In this document: positions 35,299 to 45,777 of the stretch, piece by piece | Layout: each line of letters begins with the position of its first letter | Position numbering within the stretch: position 1 is the first letter of the stretch | NCBI GenBank assembly: GCA_002914845.1 | Contig: JXTC01000243.1 | Span: 1-64,000 of the forward strand | DNA length: 64,000 nt | Reading direction: 5' to 3' | Origin: Trema orientale | Taxonomy: Eukaryota; Streptophyta; Magnoliopsida; Rosales; Cannabaceae | Made by a program: the position numbers and the translations under genes | The notes under the pieces: model-generated | What the model was told of the DNA's origin: nothing | Seen by the model: only the letters and a program-made list of their open reading frames with translations | Databases searched by the model: none

Positions 35299-37466
35299 GA
35301 TATTCCCTAATTTAGGGTGAGATTATTATATCTAAAGTAGAAATAATCCGTGATTTGAGATCATACTATCTAATGTATACTATTATTATTTTGGTCATTA
35401 TGGAAGAATTTTTTTAAAGAATATTTAATCTTTGTGTCCCTAATATTATACTCTTGTTTTATCTGTCTCGTGTCTTTTACAAGAATCACAATCAGATTTT
35501 GCGTGTGGCCTTGAGGATTCTTTAGTTATGTATAGAAAGAAAAAAACATAACCAAAAGGTATTGTGGTATTTGATTAATGCGTTGAAGTTACACTGAAGA
35601 AGCCTGTAGCTGAGGAGGTTGTAATTACAACCACCTAACATGTGAATCTCTAATGTTTTTAAGGAGAAGCTTGCTACGAACTTCGCCTCTCAGTTTCCCT
35701 CTAGCTAATATTTATATCGGTCACAAGATCCTCAACCTTTGTTGAAAGGAAAAAGAAAAAAGAATATGTGGACGAGCACCAAAAGTCAACGTGTTAAGAG
35801 ACCCTATAACTGAGCTTGAAATTCATTACCCTAAATAGTAAATAACAAGTTAAAACATAAAGGAGGCATAAAATAAGGAGAAGAAAGGATCAACATAATG
35901 CAAGTGAATAAGGAATGACTAGAGTCAATAAAAAAAATAAAAAGAAGAAAAAGAAAAAAGAAAGAAAAAAGAAAGAGAGAGAGAGAGTGAGAGAGAGAAA
36001 AAAATCTCAATACCACCTTGAGGAAATGATTCCAAATGAGAAAGTGCATGCAAACTTAATGCATGTCTAGTTGCATGTCTAGTAAAATTTGCCATGAGCT
36101 AACCTAATTTATTCGCAATGCTCCCATAACTTGCACTACGGTGAATTTAATAATTTCATTGAAATTGACCTCTTCAATCTAAACCATGTTTTACTTGCTG
36201 AAATCCTGAAATGGTGCTCCTGAAATTACTGGTTTTTGATACTTCAAGAAATTAACAACGTATTTTGTCCACTAGCAGTGCGTCGTTTGGGAGTTTTAGA
36301 TCAAAAGGAGAACTCTAACAACTATAAAATCTGTTTATTACAAAATTTACGGATGTCAAATGGGACAAACCACTTAATTAGGTACAATAACATGGCACGA
36401 AAAAAGCGAGGGAGAACACAAGTATTGATAAATTTAGTTTTCCTGCCAATTTTTACTTGATCTTATAGATCACTGCTTTTCTTTGTGTCGAAAAAGTAAA
36501 TAGTGATTTACATACGATTACTTGATAAATACTTTTATATCACAATATAGTAGCCCGAGTGCGTATAAAATGGTCGTATTGAACAATTAGCTAAGAAGAA
36601 AGAAAATGATATTAAGTTTACGACATGAAATTAGATACTCGAGAAAGGTTTAAGGAAAGTATATGTAGTGAAAGTTTAGATTTGTAAATACTAGTTTTCC
36701 CTGTATGTTATGTAAATCAGTGGTCTAGAATTTTATCAAAGCAGCTGGTATCTATCTTAAAAAAATTGACAAATGGTTTTTCCTTACTCTCCGTCAAAAC
36801 TAATAAGCGCCTAAAATGTTGCCTTAGGCCGTGTCTACAAGACACAATATTATTAGGTACTTGCACGATATGAGCAATATTGAGCTTGCAATGCACAATA
36901 CAAGTACATTTACATATTTGTTAAGATATAAACAGAGTATTATATTTCACAAATACCGGTTTTTTAAATTTTGTTTCAGAGAAATACCCGTTTTTATAGT
37001 ATATATTTTATGTGTAAAATATATGTGGTATATATTTACGATATAAATTTTTACATATGGTTTACATTTACCATGTAAATTTATACTTATGGTATACATT
37101 TTGAAATATATACTGATTTTTAGGTATAATTTTATTCATGAAATATATACTGTAGTATATATTTTACGTATAAAATTCTTGTGGTTTACATTTCTATAAA
37201 CTTTCTATGGTTTACATTTCTTTAAAAACAAGCATAAAATGGGTATTTGTGAAATAAACATAGAAAAAATGTGCTTAATAGAACGAGTATTTATGAACTT
37301 TTCCCGTCTAGAAAAGAGGCTTCTTTTTGAGGAAATTTGATCATTTCTGATAATTTTTTCAAAAAAAAAAAGAAACAGAAAATTCTAGATTTTAAAATTG
37401 TTTTTAAAATCCCGTATTTAAATTCGAAATATATCACTTTTAAAAATATTTAGAAATATATCACTT
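35299..37466. other. Intergenic, AT-rich
   Basis: No gene was found. A GA-rich microsatellite lies near 35945-36000. A repeat with phrases such as ATGGTATACATTT and ATGGTTTACATTT occupies about 36990-37240 and resembles 21400-21560. Confidence 0.5.
36990..37240. repeat. Dispersed repeat built of GGTWTACATTT phrases
   Basis: TATGGTTTACATTTACCATGT, TATGGTATACATTTTGAAAT and TATGGTTTACATTTCT recur at 40-60 base intervals, with TAGGTATAATTTTATTCATG between. A related block is at 21400-21560 (TATGCTATACATTTTAAATT, AAGTATAATTTTTATTCAT). Confidence 0.5.
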
Positions 37467-37992
37467 TTCATTAATTCATGAGATACTTGAAATAGGTAAC
37501 ATGACCAGTTACTTTAAATAACTAGATTGGTTACTTAGGTAATCCAATTGGTTACCTCGAGTATCGTTGAAAAATACCAATTTTGAAGAAAAATGATATT
37601 TTTCTAAATATTTAATTCAAAGTACTATTTTCTAAAATAACTTTTAAAAAATGATATTTTCTAAACCAATCCAGGACTTTTCAAAAAATTCTATCCATCC
37701 GGGATTTTCAATTTGAACTTCTTACAAAGTTCCAAACCCAAAGTACCGAAAATTGAAAAATCTCGAATAAGTTGAATTTTCTGAAAAATCCCAGATTGAT
37801 TTAGAAAACTATCACTTTTTAAAAGTCTATTTAGAAAAATAATACTGATAATAAAAATTTAGAAAAATACTACTTTATCTTCAAAATTGATACTTTTTAT
37901 TAGTACTTGAGGTAACCAGTTCGGTTACTTGAGGTAACCGATCAAATAACTAGATTGGGTATTTCAAGTATCTCATCAATTAATAAAATTCA
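37467..37992. mobile_element. Fold-back element of the GGTTACC family, copy A
   Basis: The left arm (37467-37720) and right arm (37747-37992) are inverted copies along their whole length. Both arms, read inward, contain in order ATGAGATACTTGAAAT, an AACTAG/CTAGTTATTTGA and GGTTAC block, CAATTTTGAAGA, a 'GATATTTTCTAAA' type block, and ATTTTTCAATTT. The loop is only about 25 bp. The complete element could fold into one imperfect 250-bp hairpin. Confidence 0.8.
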
Positions 37993-38800
37993 AAATAAAT
38001 TCAAAATAAATTCATAAATTGCCTGTACTAATTTTGAAACGATATTTTTTGGCCCAGAGCACTAGGACCGGCTATACTTTTGAATTTCAATCTAATTCCA
38101 AATAATTTTCTTAAAGTTTTTGTTTTAAACTTTTTTTAAAATTATTCAACTTAAATACTTATAACTTATTTAATTATTTTTAAATTTTTATCAATAGAAA
38201 AAAATATATATATATTTTTTAATAATTTTTTATAATGTTCTAATATTTAAAATTAATTATATATATAATAATTTTATTTTTTATTTTTTTTAAAGCGGAC
38301 CAAGAATGGGCTAGCCCAGCTCGGCCTGCCTAGGACCCCGTCGGGCCTACAGGCAGGTTTAGGCTCCCCTTTCAAATTTTTGGGCCAGCCCATGTGCACC
38401 TAAGCCCATTCCACCTCTAATTTCAATTTTTCAAATAAGCTCATAAGTGATAAAATAGTTTCTAAACAACGTAAAGTAAAAATATAATAAAAACCTAATT
38501 TTATCATCTACGAAGGTTAATTTTGTCATTTCTTATTAATTTTCTAAATTTAGTTTAAATAAAAATGTCGAATTTCAAAAAGAAGTCAAATTACAAGGTC
38601 TTTTTATAGTAAAAACTCAAAGTCAAGAGAGGTATCTCATATTTTTTAAAACACATGGGGTTTCGTAAGAAAATAAAAATATAAGGTCATTTTATGAAAA
38701 AAAAAAAAATTTAATTTCCTTTAGTTTCAAATATCTAAAAGAGAGACATGAACTTTCTGCAATGAATGGCATGTACGTTCAGACGTTTTATAAATAAACT
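37985..38800 (+). repeat. Diverged segmental duplication, block A (with insertion)
   Basis: About 450 bp of this block, after removing 38052-38418, aligns in order with 40015-40475. Shared phrases include AGTAAAAATATAATAAAAACC, TTTTGTCATTT.TTATTAATTTTC, ATATAAGGTCAT and AATGAATGGCATGTAC. Identity is only moderate, so the duplication is old. Confidence 0.7.
38052..38418. mobile_element. Insertion in block A ending in a hAT-like terminus
   Basis: This 367-bp segment is absent at the matching point of block B (about 40067), so it is an insertion. Its right end reads, in reverse complement, TAGAGGTGGAATGGGCTTAG, like hAT termini, and it is rich in GGGCC/GGCCC phrases. The left end (GGCCCAGAGCACTAGGACC) is only a weak inverted match. 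No confident target-site duplication was seen. Confidence 0.5.
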
Positions 38801-38919
38801 TAGGCATTTAATTTTAGAGACACTAATTTAACTTGCTCATTGATAGTCTAGAAAGGTTTATTTAATACTGAAGTATTATCAAATTTTAATTTATTTCATT
38901 TAATTAAAATATAACAGAA

Positions 38920-39660
38920 CATTATTGGAAAAATTGACACAAGAGTTTTTACATGATTCGACCCATTCCTTACTCCATATTGGTTATGAATGAACACCTA
39001 TTACTAGTAGTAATAAATATTGACTGTTAAAAAACTCCTTTATTAATGCTGTAATAGTATCGTAATGTATTACTAGTCACGTGCAGCAAGCATCATTGTA
39101 CTTAAGTTGACTTATTGTACTTGAATGCTCTTTAATGTTTGGGATTCATCTTGTCACGAGGGTATGTAATTCTTCTTCCGAAAAATTATATGAATACTCA
39201 ACTTAAAAAAACACTCTAAATAGCAAGCACGACTCCGCTTAGGTTGACTCTTTATACTTGAACTCTCTTCAATATTTGAAATTCATCGTCTTCCAAAAAT
39301 ATGAAGTTCTTCTCTCGAAGAATTATATGAACACTCTAATTACACACAACTTTTAAGCAATATTTTTACTCAACTCAAGTCATATGATTTATAATTCATT
39401 CTTTATGTCTAAATCTTCTTCAGTGAAGCCTTTATTTATATGCTAGGACTCCAATTATCACCACCAACCTACAAATAAACATTAAAAGGTAATTAATTCT
39501 TCTTAGAAATGATTTAGAACTGATTCACACGTTTTCCCTAATTAGAAAATTATATCTGCTTTCAAAAACTAATATTCTAAAGCTTCATTTGATTTTGCAA
39601 TGAATCTTTGCAACATTAGCTAGAATATCTAGAGTTTTACCCAGAATTAATTCTTACATA
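38920..39660. repeat. Probable Copia-type retroelement remnant with 130-bp imperfect tandem duplication
   Basis: Two imperfect copies (about 39083-39205 and 39222-39345) share the order AGCAAGCA, TTAGGTTGACT/TTAAGTTGACT, TACTTGAA..TCTT, ATTCATC, and GAATTATATGAACACTC/AAATTATATGAATACTC. The preceding phrase TTTTTACATGATTCGACCC recalls the 'acgtggttcgg' phrase of some Copia-type elements. No coding domain remains. The element-type call is from memory. Confidence 0.35.
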
Positions 39661-40014
39661 TATCAGACGTTTTTGGCGGCCTGAAAATCATTTAGAAATA
39701 TGTCATTTACCCAAAAGGTATCAAATAACAATTAGGAAAAACCTACTAATCAATTAAGAAATCATTATTTCTTGATTTGAGTATTTCTAAAATCAAGAAT
39801 GACAAAGAGCCTTGTAATTTGATTTTCTCAAATTCAAAGGGATTTGAATTTGATTTTCTATTACAAAGAGCCTTGTAATTTTTATTATTTTTGACATGGA
39901 CTACCTCATAACTTGAAAATTACAGAAATTGATGGAAAATAACAAAGTCATCCTTAGCGAAGAGTATCTATATATTTTGAAAAATGACAAAATCATCATT
40001 AGTGAAGAGTAAAT

Positions 40015-40475
40015 GTAGATTCAAAATTAATTTATAAATGTCTGTAGTAATTTCAAAACAATATTTTAACTTTGCAAATAACCTCATAAATAGTTTCTAA
40101 ATAACTATCTAAGTATCCAAACACCAAGTAAAAATATAATAAAAACCTAAATTTACCATCAACTAATGGTAGTTTTGTCATTTTTATTAATTTTCCAAAT
40201 TTACTTGAGATAAAAATGTTGGATTTCAAAAAAAAAAATTCAAATTACAAAGCTTTTTATAATAAAAAATCAAATTCAAGAGGATTTTTCTATATTTTTT
40301 AAAATACAACGAGTTTTATAAAAAAAAAAATTGAAATATAAGGTCATCTTATAACGTTTTCTCAGAGAAGAGGGGGGAAAAAAAAAAGAGTTCTAACTTC
40401 CTTCAATTTCATGTATCTAACTGAGAGGCATGAACTTCCTAGAATGAATGGCATGTACATTGCAACGTTTTATTA
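40015..40475 (+). repeat. Diverged segmental duplication, block B (uninterrupted)
   Basis: This is the partner of 37985-38800. It preserves the uninterrupted sequence (ACAATATTTTAACTTTGCAAATAACCTCATAAATAG) where block A carries the 367-bp insertion. It ends about 60 bp before the U-box/ARM pseudogene. Confidence 0.7.
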
Positions 40476-40532
40476 ATAAAATCAGTCATTTTATGGTCAT
40501 TTTATTAATAAAATCAGTCATTTTATTAATAG

Positions 40533-40976
40533 AATGAAGTTCTTCCTTGAGATGTATTGGTCCCCAACTTAATATATATACCCATGATTGGTTTTATGGC
40601 ATTAGCGTCATGCAAGACACTGGCTCCTTTATGAGGAGAGGCTTTCCTAACCAGAGTAGAAAGTGTTTAAACTGCCTGGAAATTAAACAGCTACGCGAAA
40701 CTCTCCATGCAAAAGTTTTACCAAGTCAGATAAAGCAAAAGGACGATGTTACACCACAAATACCTCTGAAAGCCGAGGATAAAGGAATACCAGATGACTT
40801 AAAACACCAACAAAAAGGCTACTTTTGATTCAGCTGTGAGCTTTGGAGTGTTGATGGAAAGGTTACCTATCAGCGCCGTAGCTATATCTTGCTTTTGCTG
40901 GCACTGAACTTTCCTTTAAAAGATTTTGAAGCAAAGACTAAGCTCTTGCTTCCACTAGATTATGCTGTGACTCTTT
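40533..40976 (-). pseudogene. U-box/ARM E3 ligase fragment (pseudogene)
   Basis: This 440-bp piece aligns on the minus strand with the last exon of the gene at 47230-51127 (matching about 47440-47880) and with the copy at 62663-64000. It carries small deletions, for example loss of most of the segment encoding the SFCLLEANA region, frame shifts and substitutions. No intact frame remains on the minus strand. The plus-strand frame at 40547-40828 is an antisense artefact. Diagnostic bases (GCATTAGCGTCATGCAAGAC, ACTGGCTCC, GTTTAAACTGCC, GACGATGTTACAC) match the 62-kb copy better than the 47-kb gene, so it probably derives from that lineage. Confidence 0.88.
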
Positions 40977-41078
40977 AAAATAAACATCAACATAATGGTA
41001 TATTTATTACATACAATAATATAGAGTATGGTTTATTGGCTTTTTGTGTTTCGGCTGTTTCGATAGCCCATGGAAGGA

Positions 41079-41261
41079 GAATAATGCTATAGAGCACCAG
41101 TGGTGCCTAGCACCACAGTGATGTGTCAGTCTGTCACTGGCTAATCATAATTATAATTTAAGTAGGACCCATGTGGGACCCAGTTTATTAATTAAATCAT
41201 CCAGTGACAATCAGACATGTCATTATGGTGTTGGGCACCACTGGTGCTCCATAGCATTGCT
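41079..41261. mobile_element. Mutator-like MITE with 9-10 bp target-site duplication
   Basis: The 183-bp element has terminal inverted repeats of about 55-60 bp that cover most of its length: AATGCTATAGAGCACCAG on the left and, reverse-complemented, AATGCTATGGAGCACCAG on the right, continuing through GCACCACAGTGATGTGTCAG. It is flanked by a direct repeat CATGGAAGGA (41069-41078 and 41262-41271), the 9-10 bp size expected of Mutator-type insertion. It is the best-preserved member of the family also seen at 25400, 6647, 56961 and 2024. Confidence 0.88.
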
Positions 41262-41439
41262 CATGGAAGGAACTCGGCTATTTTGCTACATTTTAGGAAG
41301 AGCGGCTATTTAATGTACTGGGTTATTACATTACATTCGGCCATCTCGCAAAGAAGCCCTTGGGTTTTTTATTGGGATTCCTTTAAAAATACAGGGCCCA
41401 TAATTTAATTAAAGAATTTGAAGAAAAAAATCCGTACTG

Positions 41440-41745
41440 GAACTTTTGAAAAATCCCAAATTGATTTATAAAAATACCATTTTTTACCATTATTAAATAT
41501 ATCTATAAAAATATCATTTTTTTAAAATTTGGTAATTTAAAAAAAAATACTAATTAATCAAGTTATTTGGGGTAACTAAGAGTTACTTGAGGTAGTTAGT
41601 CTGATTACCACAAGAAACTTGACCAATTATCTTACGTAACTCATAAATTATTAAAAAAATGATATTGTTTTAATAATTTTAAAAATGGTATTTTCTAAAT
41701 AATTCCAGAATGTTTCAAAAATTTTAAAATCAAGGATTTTTCATT
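41440..41745. mobile_element. Fold-back element of the GGTTACC family, copy B
   Basis: The inverted arms contain TTTGAAAAATCCCAAATTGAT...ATACCATTTTT and its counterpart AAAAATGGTATTTTCTAAATAATTCCAGAATGTTTCAAAA. They surround a centre with GGGTAACTAAGAGTTACTTGAGG. The same block order as 37467-37992 shows they are one family. Confidence 0.6.
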
Positions 41746-41900
41746 TCTTTTATAACAATACTATATAATTTCAAATTTTCTCTTTTTTATTTTAGAAAAA
41801 AGCAAAACCATGGAATGACATTATTTTGGTCCCAAATTTTGTGGCATTATATACCCAGGGCAAATGAGTCATTTGAGTTATTTTACATCTAATTTGATTA

Positions 41901-43637
41901 GGTGGAGCTATATTCACACCCATAGTTGAACTATAGGCACCCCTATTTTTCGCAAAAAGATTTTAGTAAAGGACAATCTATTAAAACCCTTCAATTTAAA
42001 CGACAAAAACACCCGATCTACCTACTACAGTATGTTCTATTTTCCTCTTTCATTTCCTTTACTATCCTTGTCTCTCTCACTATTCTCTTTCTATTTTTTA
42101 TAAATTGTTTTCTTTTAATTGCTCGATTTCATTGTATTTTTTTTTATTTTCCCCTAATTTTCTTAGTTATTTTCTTTTAATATTAATTTATCTCATTCAT
42201 GTGTTTCTCGATTTGGGCATATATTTGATTTCATAAATATTCTTCTCTTAAATGAATGAAACCAAAAAAAAAAAGAAAAAGAAAAAGAAAGCGGTTTATA
42301 TATATATATATATATATAAACGAGCTACTCAAGGAAATAATCATTAATCGAAGCAAAAAATTTTAAATTACAATATAAACATAAGGATTACAATTTCAAA
42401 TTCATAAAAAAAAAAAAGAGACGAAAATGGATCACTATACAAGCATAACTAAAAACAAATATGTGGATCACGTATCTTAATTAATATAATAAGAACCACT
42501 AGTAATCTATTATCTTCAATACTTGATCTGGCTGTATTCTTGGCGGGGTAGACTATATGAGGCAAGCACCATTGAGATTCATGCCCGTAGAAAAGAAAAC
42601 AAAATAAAAATCGGCCACTAAAGAAGAAATCTCAGATTTAAGATCTGAACCAAATTAAAATAACACAAAAAGTGATACTACAAACTAGATTTAAATCTGG
42701 ACTTGTATTAAAACTAAAAAAAGAAAAAGAAAAAAGAACCAGGGAAGAGGAGGAAGAAGAGAGTGAAGAGAGAAGGCCGGAAAAGAAGAAATGAAGACTC
42801 ATTCTCCGACCTCCAAGTGGGACAGTGCTGACTTTTTTGTTGAGAGGAGATGCTTGTAGAGAGAGAAGCTAGGGCTTTTTAGGTTTCGAGAGTATTAGGG
42901 TAAAAAAGAAAACATTCTTATTCTTAGGAAAAAGACCAAAAAAAAAAAAAACATAAAGAAGAAGAAGTAAATTTTATCATCGAACTCTTGGAATTTATTG
43001 AAGCAGACATTATTATTGCATGATTTTCAGGATCTTAAATAAATGACTGAAAAAGTAAATACATTTTTCTTTTAATCTTTATCTAAAATATAAAGAGCCA
43101 AACATAACTTTTACTTCTTAAAATAAAAGTACAAGAAGATCTTTCTAGAAAATTATTGGATTCATGCTTCATTAAAAAAAATATATATTCTAATTAAAAA
43201 AAAGACATTTTTACAATTCACCCAAACAATGCAAAAAGTAATTTTTGAGTTTCAAAAGATCTTTGGAAATCATGCCAAATAGGTCTTGCGTTTCCTTTTA
43301 TTTCCCGTCTTCTTAGTTAAATTAGTTATTTGCAGGTTTAAAAAATTGAAATTTCTTCAACAATCATTACATATTACGTAGCAGGTTGCACGGAAACAGG
43401 AAAACTAGAAATATAAATATATCTATATATATATAAAAAGAAGATTCATGTGTAAAATATATATAGAATGAATAAGCAAATAACAAAAAAGGAAATAGAA
43501 AATAGGGAGATGGACTAACGAAGGAAAAATGGTGCTTTTGACAATTTTTGTTAAGGATTTTATGAATTTGTCTCTTTTTGTTATTTTGTTAATAATAAGG
43601 GTGCCTATAGATCATGTGGTGTGTCAATATAATCCCC
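41901..43637. mobile_element. Non-autonomous Mutator-like element, 1.7 kb
   Basis: The left end GGTGGAGCTATATTCACACCCA and right end, reverse-complemented, GGGGATTATATTGACACACCA are inverted repeats. Homology continues through CTATAGGCACCCCTATT / CTATAGGCACCCTTATT. The octamer TTTGATTA directly flanks both ends (41893-41900 and 43638-43645). The interior is AT-rich with a (TA)n run near 42297-42320 and a GA-rich patch (42745-42780). No transposase-like frame is present. The captured-sequence possibility (Pack-MULE) is open for 42780-42900, which is less AT-rich. Confidence 0.8.
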
Positions 43638-43973
43638 TTTGATTAGTTTGAGTGATCCAAAGTAATAACTCGAAACTCAAAAGTTGATATTATCAGAAAC
43701 TCAAAAGATTTTTTCAGCTGAAATTAGAAAACTTAAGGTTTTTCTTTTCGATAATAACTTAAAAAAAAAAAAAAAAAGCAACCAGTTCTGAAATGTGGAG
43801 ATTTATCTTTATCTATCTAAATCTACTTTCGTGATAAATTCAAAATTGCTCAATTTAGTTACCTTTTTATGACAACGTACCAATCACGTATTTCGAGAAA
43901 TTATCTTTTTAATTTTAAATCTATGGAGTTTTCTTATTAGTTTGAATTGTTCAAAGTGATTTTTTTTTTCTAA

Positions 43974-44139
43974 GGGCGCGTTTACTACCGCCCCTACGTA
44001 GGGCCCTGTCTATTCACCGTTGGATGAGAATCTGTATATAAATAGATTCTCTACAGATTCCCATTATTCTCCACAAATTCCCATCCAACGATAATTAAAG
44101 CATGACCCTACGTAGGGACGCCCCTACCGTAGCCATCCT
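43974..44139. mobile_element. MITE with 9-bp target-site duplication, in the promoter of the next gene
   Basis: The arms fold back: CTACGTAGGG with CCGTTGGATGAGAATCTGT on the left pairs with CCCTACGTAGGG, ATCGTTGGATGGGAAT and GGGAATCTGTAGAGAATC read from the right. TTTTTCTAA flanks both sides (43965-43973 and 44140-44148). It ends only about 130 bp before the ATG at 44268. Confidence 0.75.
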
Positions 44140-44267
44140 TTTTTCTAATGGTGTCGTATTGTATTTTAATTGAGGACGGTATCTGTGCCTTTAAATAGAT
44201 CCAAATTGTATGCAAAGGCGACACAAGTGTTTTCTCGCTCTCTCTTCTCTTCTCTTTTCTGATCAAT

Positions 44268-45777
44268 ATGAGACTAAATTATCTCTCCTCGGATCAAGCC
44301 GTAAGGACCCAATCCATGGCATTGGCCATAGCCAAGTGGAAGAACCGCCGTGCAGAAGTGAATTCGCTTATTGGTGCGTTACTAATATCATATACAAATA
44401 TTACTAATTCCTCCTGATTTTATATATTTGTCATTGTTATTATTATTGTATTAATAAGTTTGTTACTTTGTTGTTAGCCAATTTGCAATATTTAGTTGAT
44501 GGAACGAAAAGAATCAATCTTTGCGATATTGGATCTCAACCTTCTTTGCCACAAGATGAAGATTATGTTCAATTTCAACAACTTTCATTGGAAGAGGTTC
44601 TTCAATTCATGAATAATTCCTTTTCTTATAATCTTATCGTAAATTCTTTGTTATGATATTCCTTGATTGATGTTTTGTGCATATATACATATATTGCCTG
44701 CAGCTGGTGGATATTGCTCCTACTATTTTGAAACCCGTCCTATCAATCGCAGCCGAAGCAACTACTACNCTAATCGACCTTTGTGAATTTCCTATGAAGG
44801 AGTTTGGCGATTGGAGTGAACACATGGGGTTCGAGTTTTTCTTTACTTCCGAAAATACCACATGTTTTGCCGAGTTGTATGCGGTTCATGATCCAGCTTT
44901 GTTGATTCACACCAAGTGTCTGATGCCATTCGAACGCTGCTACGTCATTCAGTTGGTTGCCATCATCGTGTGCGCTCTCACTAAAATTCGCATAGGCTCA
45001 GCGACCCCTGCGCTCCGCACCATAGTTGATTTCTCCTGGCGAAACCTGTGTCGTCTGGGAATCAAATTGCCCGTGTTGAAGAATTTAGTGGCCACAGTTA
45101 TGCTCGAAGCTGAAGCCGGTAAAGGCATCGAATAAGAGGCGAGGGGCTCGTGGGAAGCCGTCTCCCATGAGCTTCAACGTATGGGGTTTGACTGCACCCT
45201 TCCCAAAAATATGTTACCGTTTGTTGAGCTCTACTATCAGCATGATCCAACTTTGTTGATCCAAACCGGCTGTTTGATCCAGTTTGAGCAATCTTACGTT
45301 CTCCAGTTGGTAGCCATCGTTGTGGGCACTCTCACCAAAACTTTTAATGGCGCCGTGACGCCTGTGCTCCACTCCATAATTGACTTCTCCTGGGAAAGTT
45401 TATGTCGTCTGGGAATCAAGTTACCGGTTTTGGAGAAGTTAGTGGCCACTTCCAAGAAGCCAACACTTGCTTTTGAAGCTCGTAGAGGCATTCAAGAGGC
45501 AGCGAAATCGTGGCGAGCCATCTCTGATGAGGTTGATCATATGAAAGAAATCCTTGCCTCCAAAGAGGAGGAGCTTCAGAACAAGTACAATGAACAAGGT
45601 GAAGCATCAAAAGAGGTCCAAAACTCTCAGGGACAACTGTTGGGTGATGAAGTTGGACATCTTAGAAGACTTGTTGCCTCCAAAGAGGAGGAGCTCCAAA
45701 ACTCTGTGAAGGTCTTCAATGAGAAATCACGGCAACTTGAAGAAGTTTTCCATTTGAAGTGGTGCTCCTTGCCATGA
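44268..45777 (+). pseudogene. Unrecognised protein with internal duplication and coiled coil; one in-frame stop
   Basis: Exons 44268-44373, 44478-44638 and 44704 onward join in one frame with GT-AG introns. A TTTAAATA box near 44190 fits as promoter. A TAA at 45133-45135 would end the protein at 232 aa, but the same frame continues without further stops to 45777, giving about 446 codons if the stop is ignored. Two homologous units of about 130 residues lie in tandem, one on each side of the stop, sharing HDPALLIHT/HDPTLLIQT, QLVAI(I/V)V, (I/V)DFSW, LCRLGIKLPVL and LVAT. A charged coiled-coil tail follows with a duplicated ASKEEELQN motif. I do not recognise the family. The single disruption means either a young pseudogene, a short functional form or a sequence error. 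The n at 44769 falls on a third codon position and still gives Thr. Confidence 0.65.

Noticed and set aside
40547-40828. Plus-strand 93-residue open frame
   Set aside because: It is antisense to a decayed U-box/ARM exon. Similar antisense frames occur at 47207-47524 and 62730-62957 over the real exons.
41217-41408. Open frame starting in a MITE
   Set aside because: It begins inside the inverted repeat of the element at 41079-41261 and reads into non-coding DNA.
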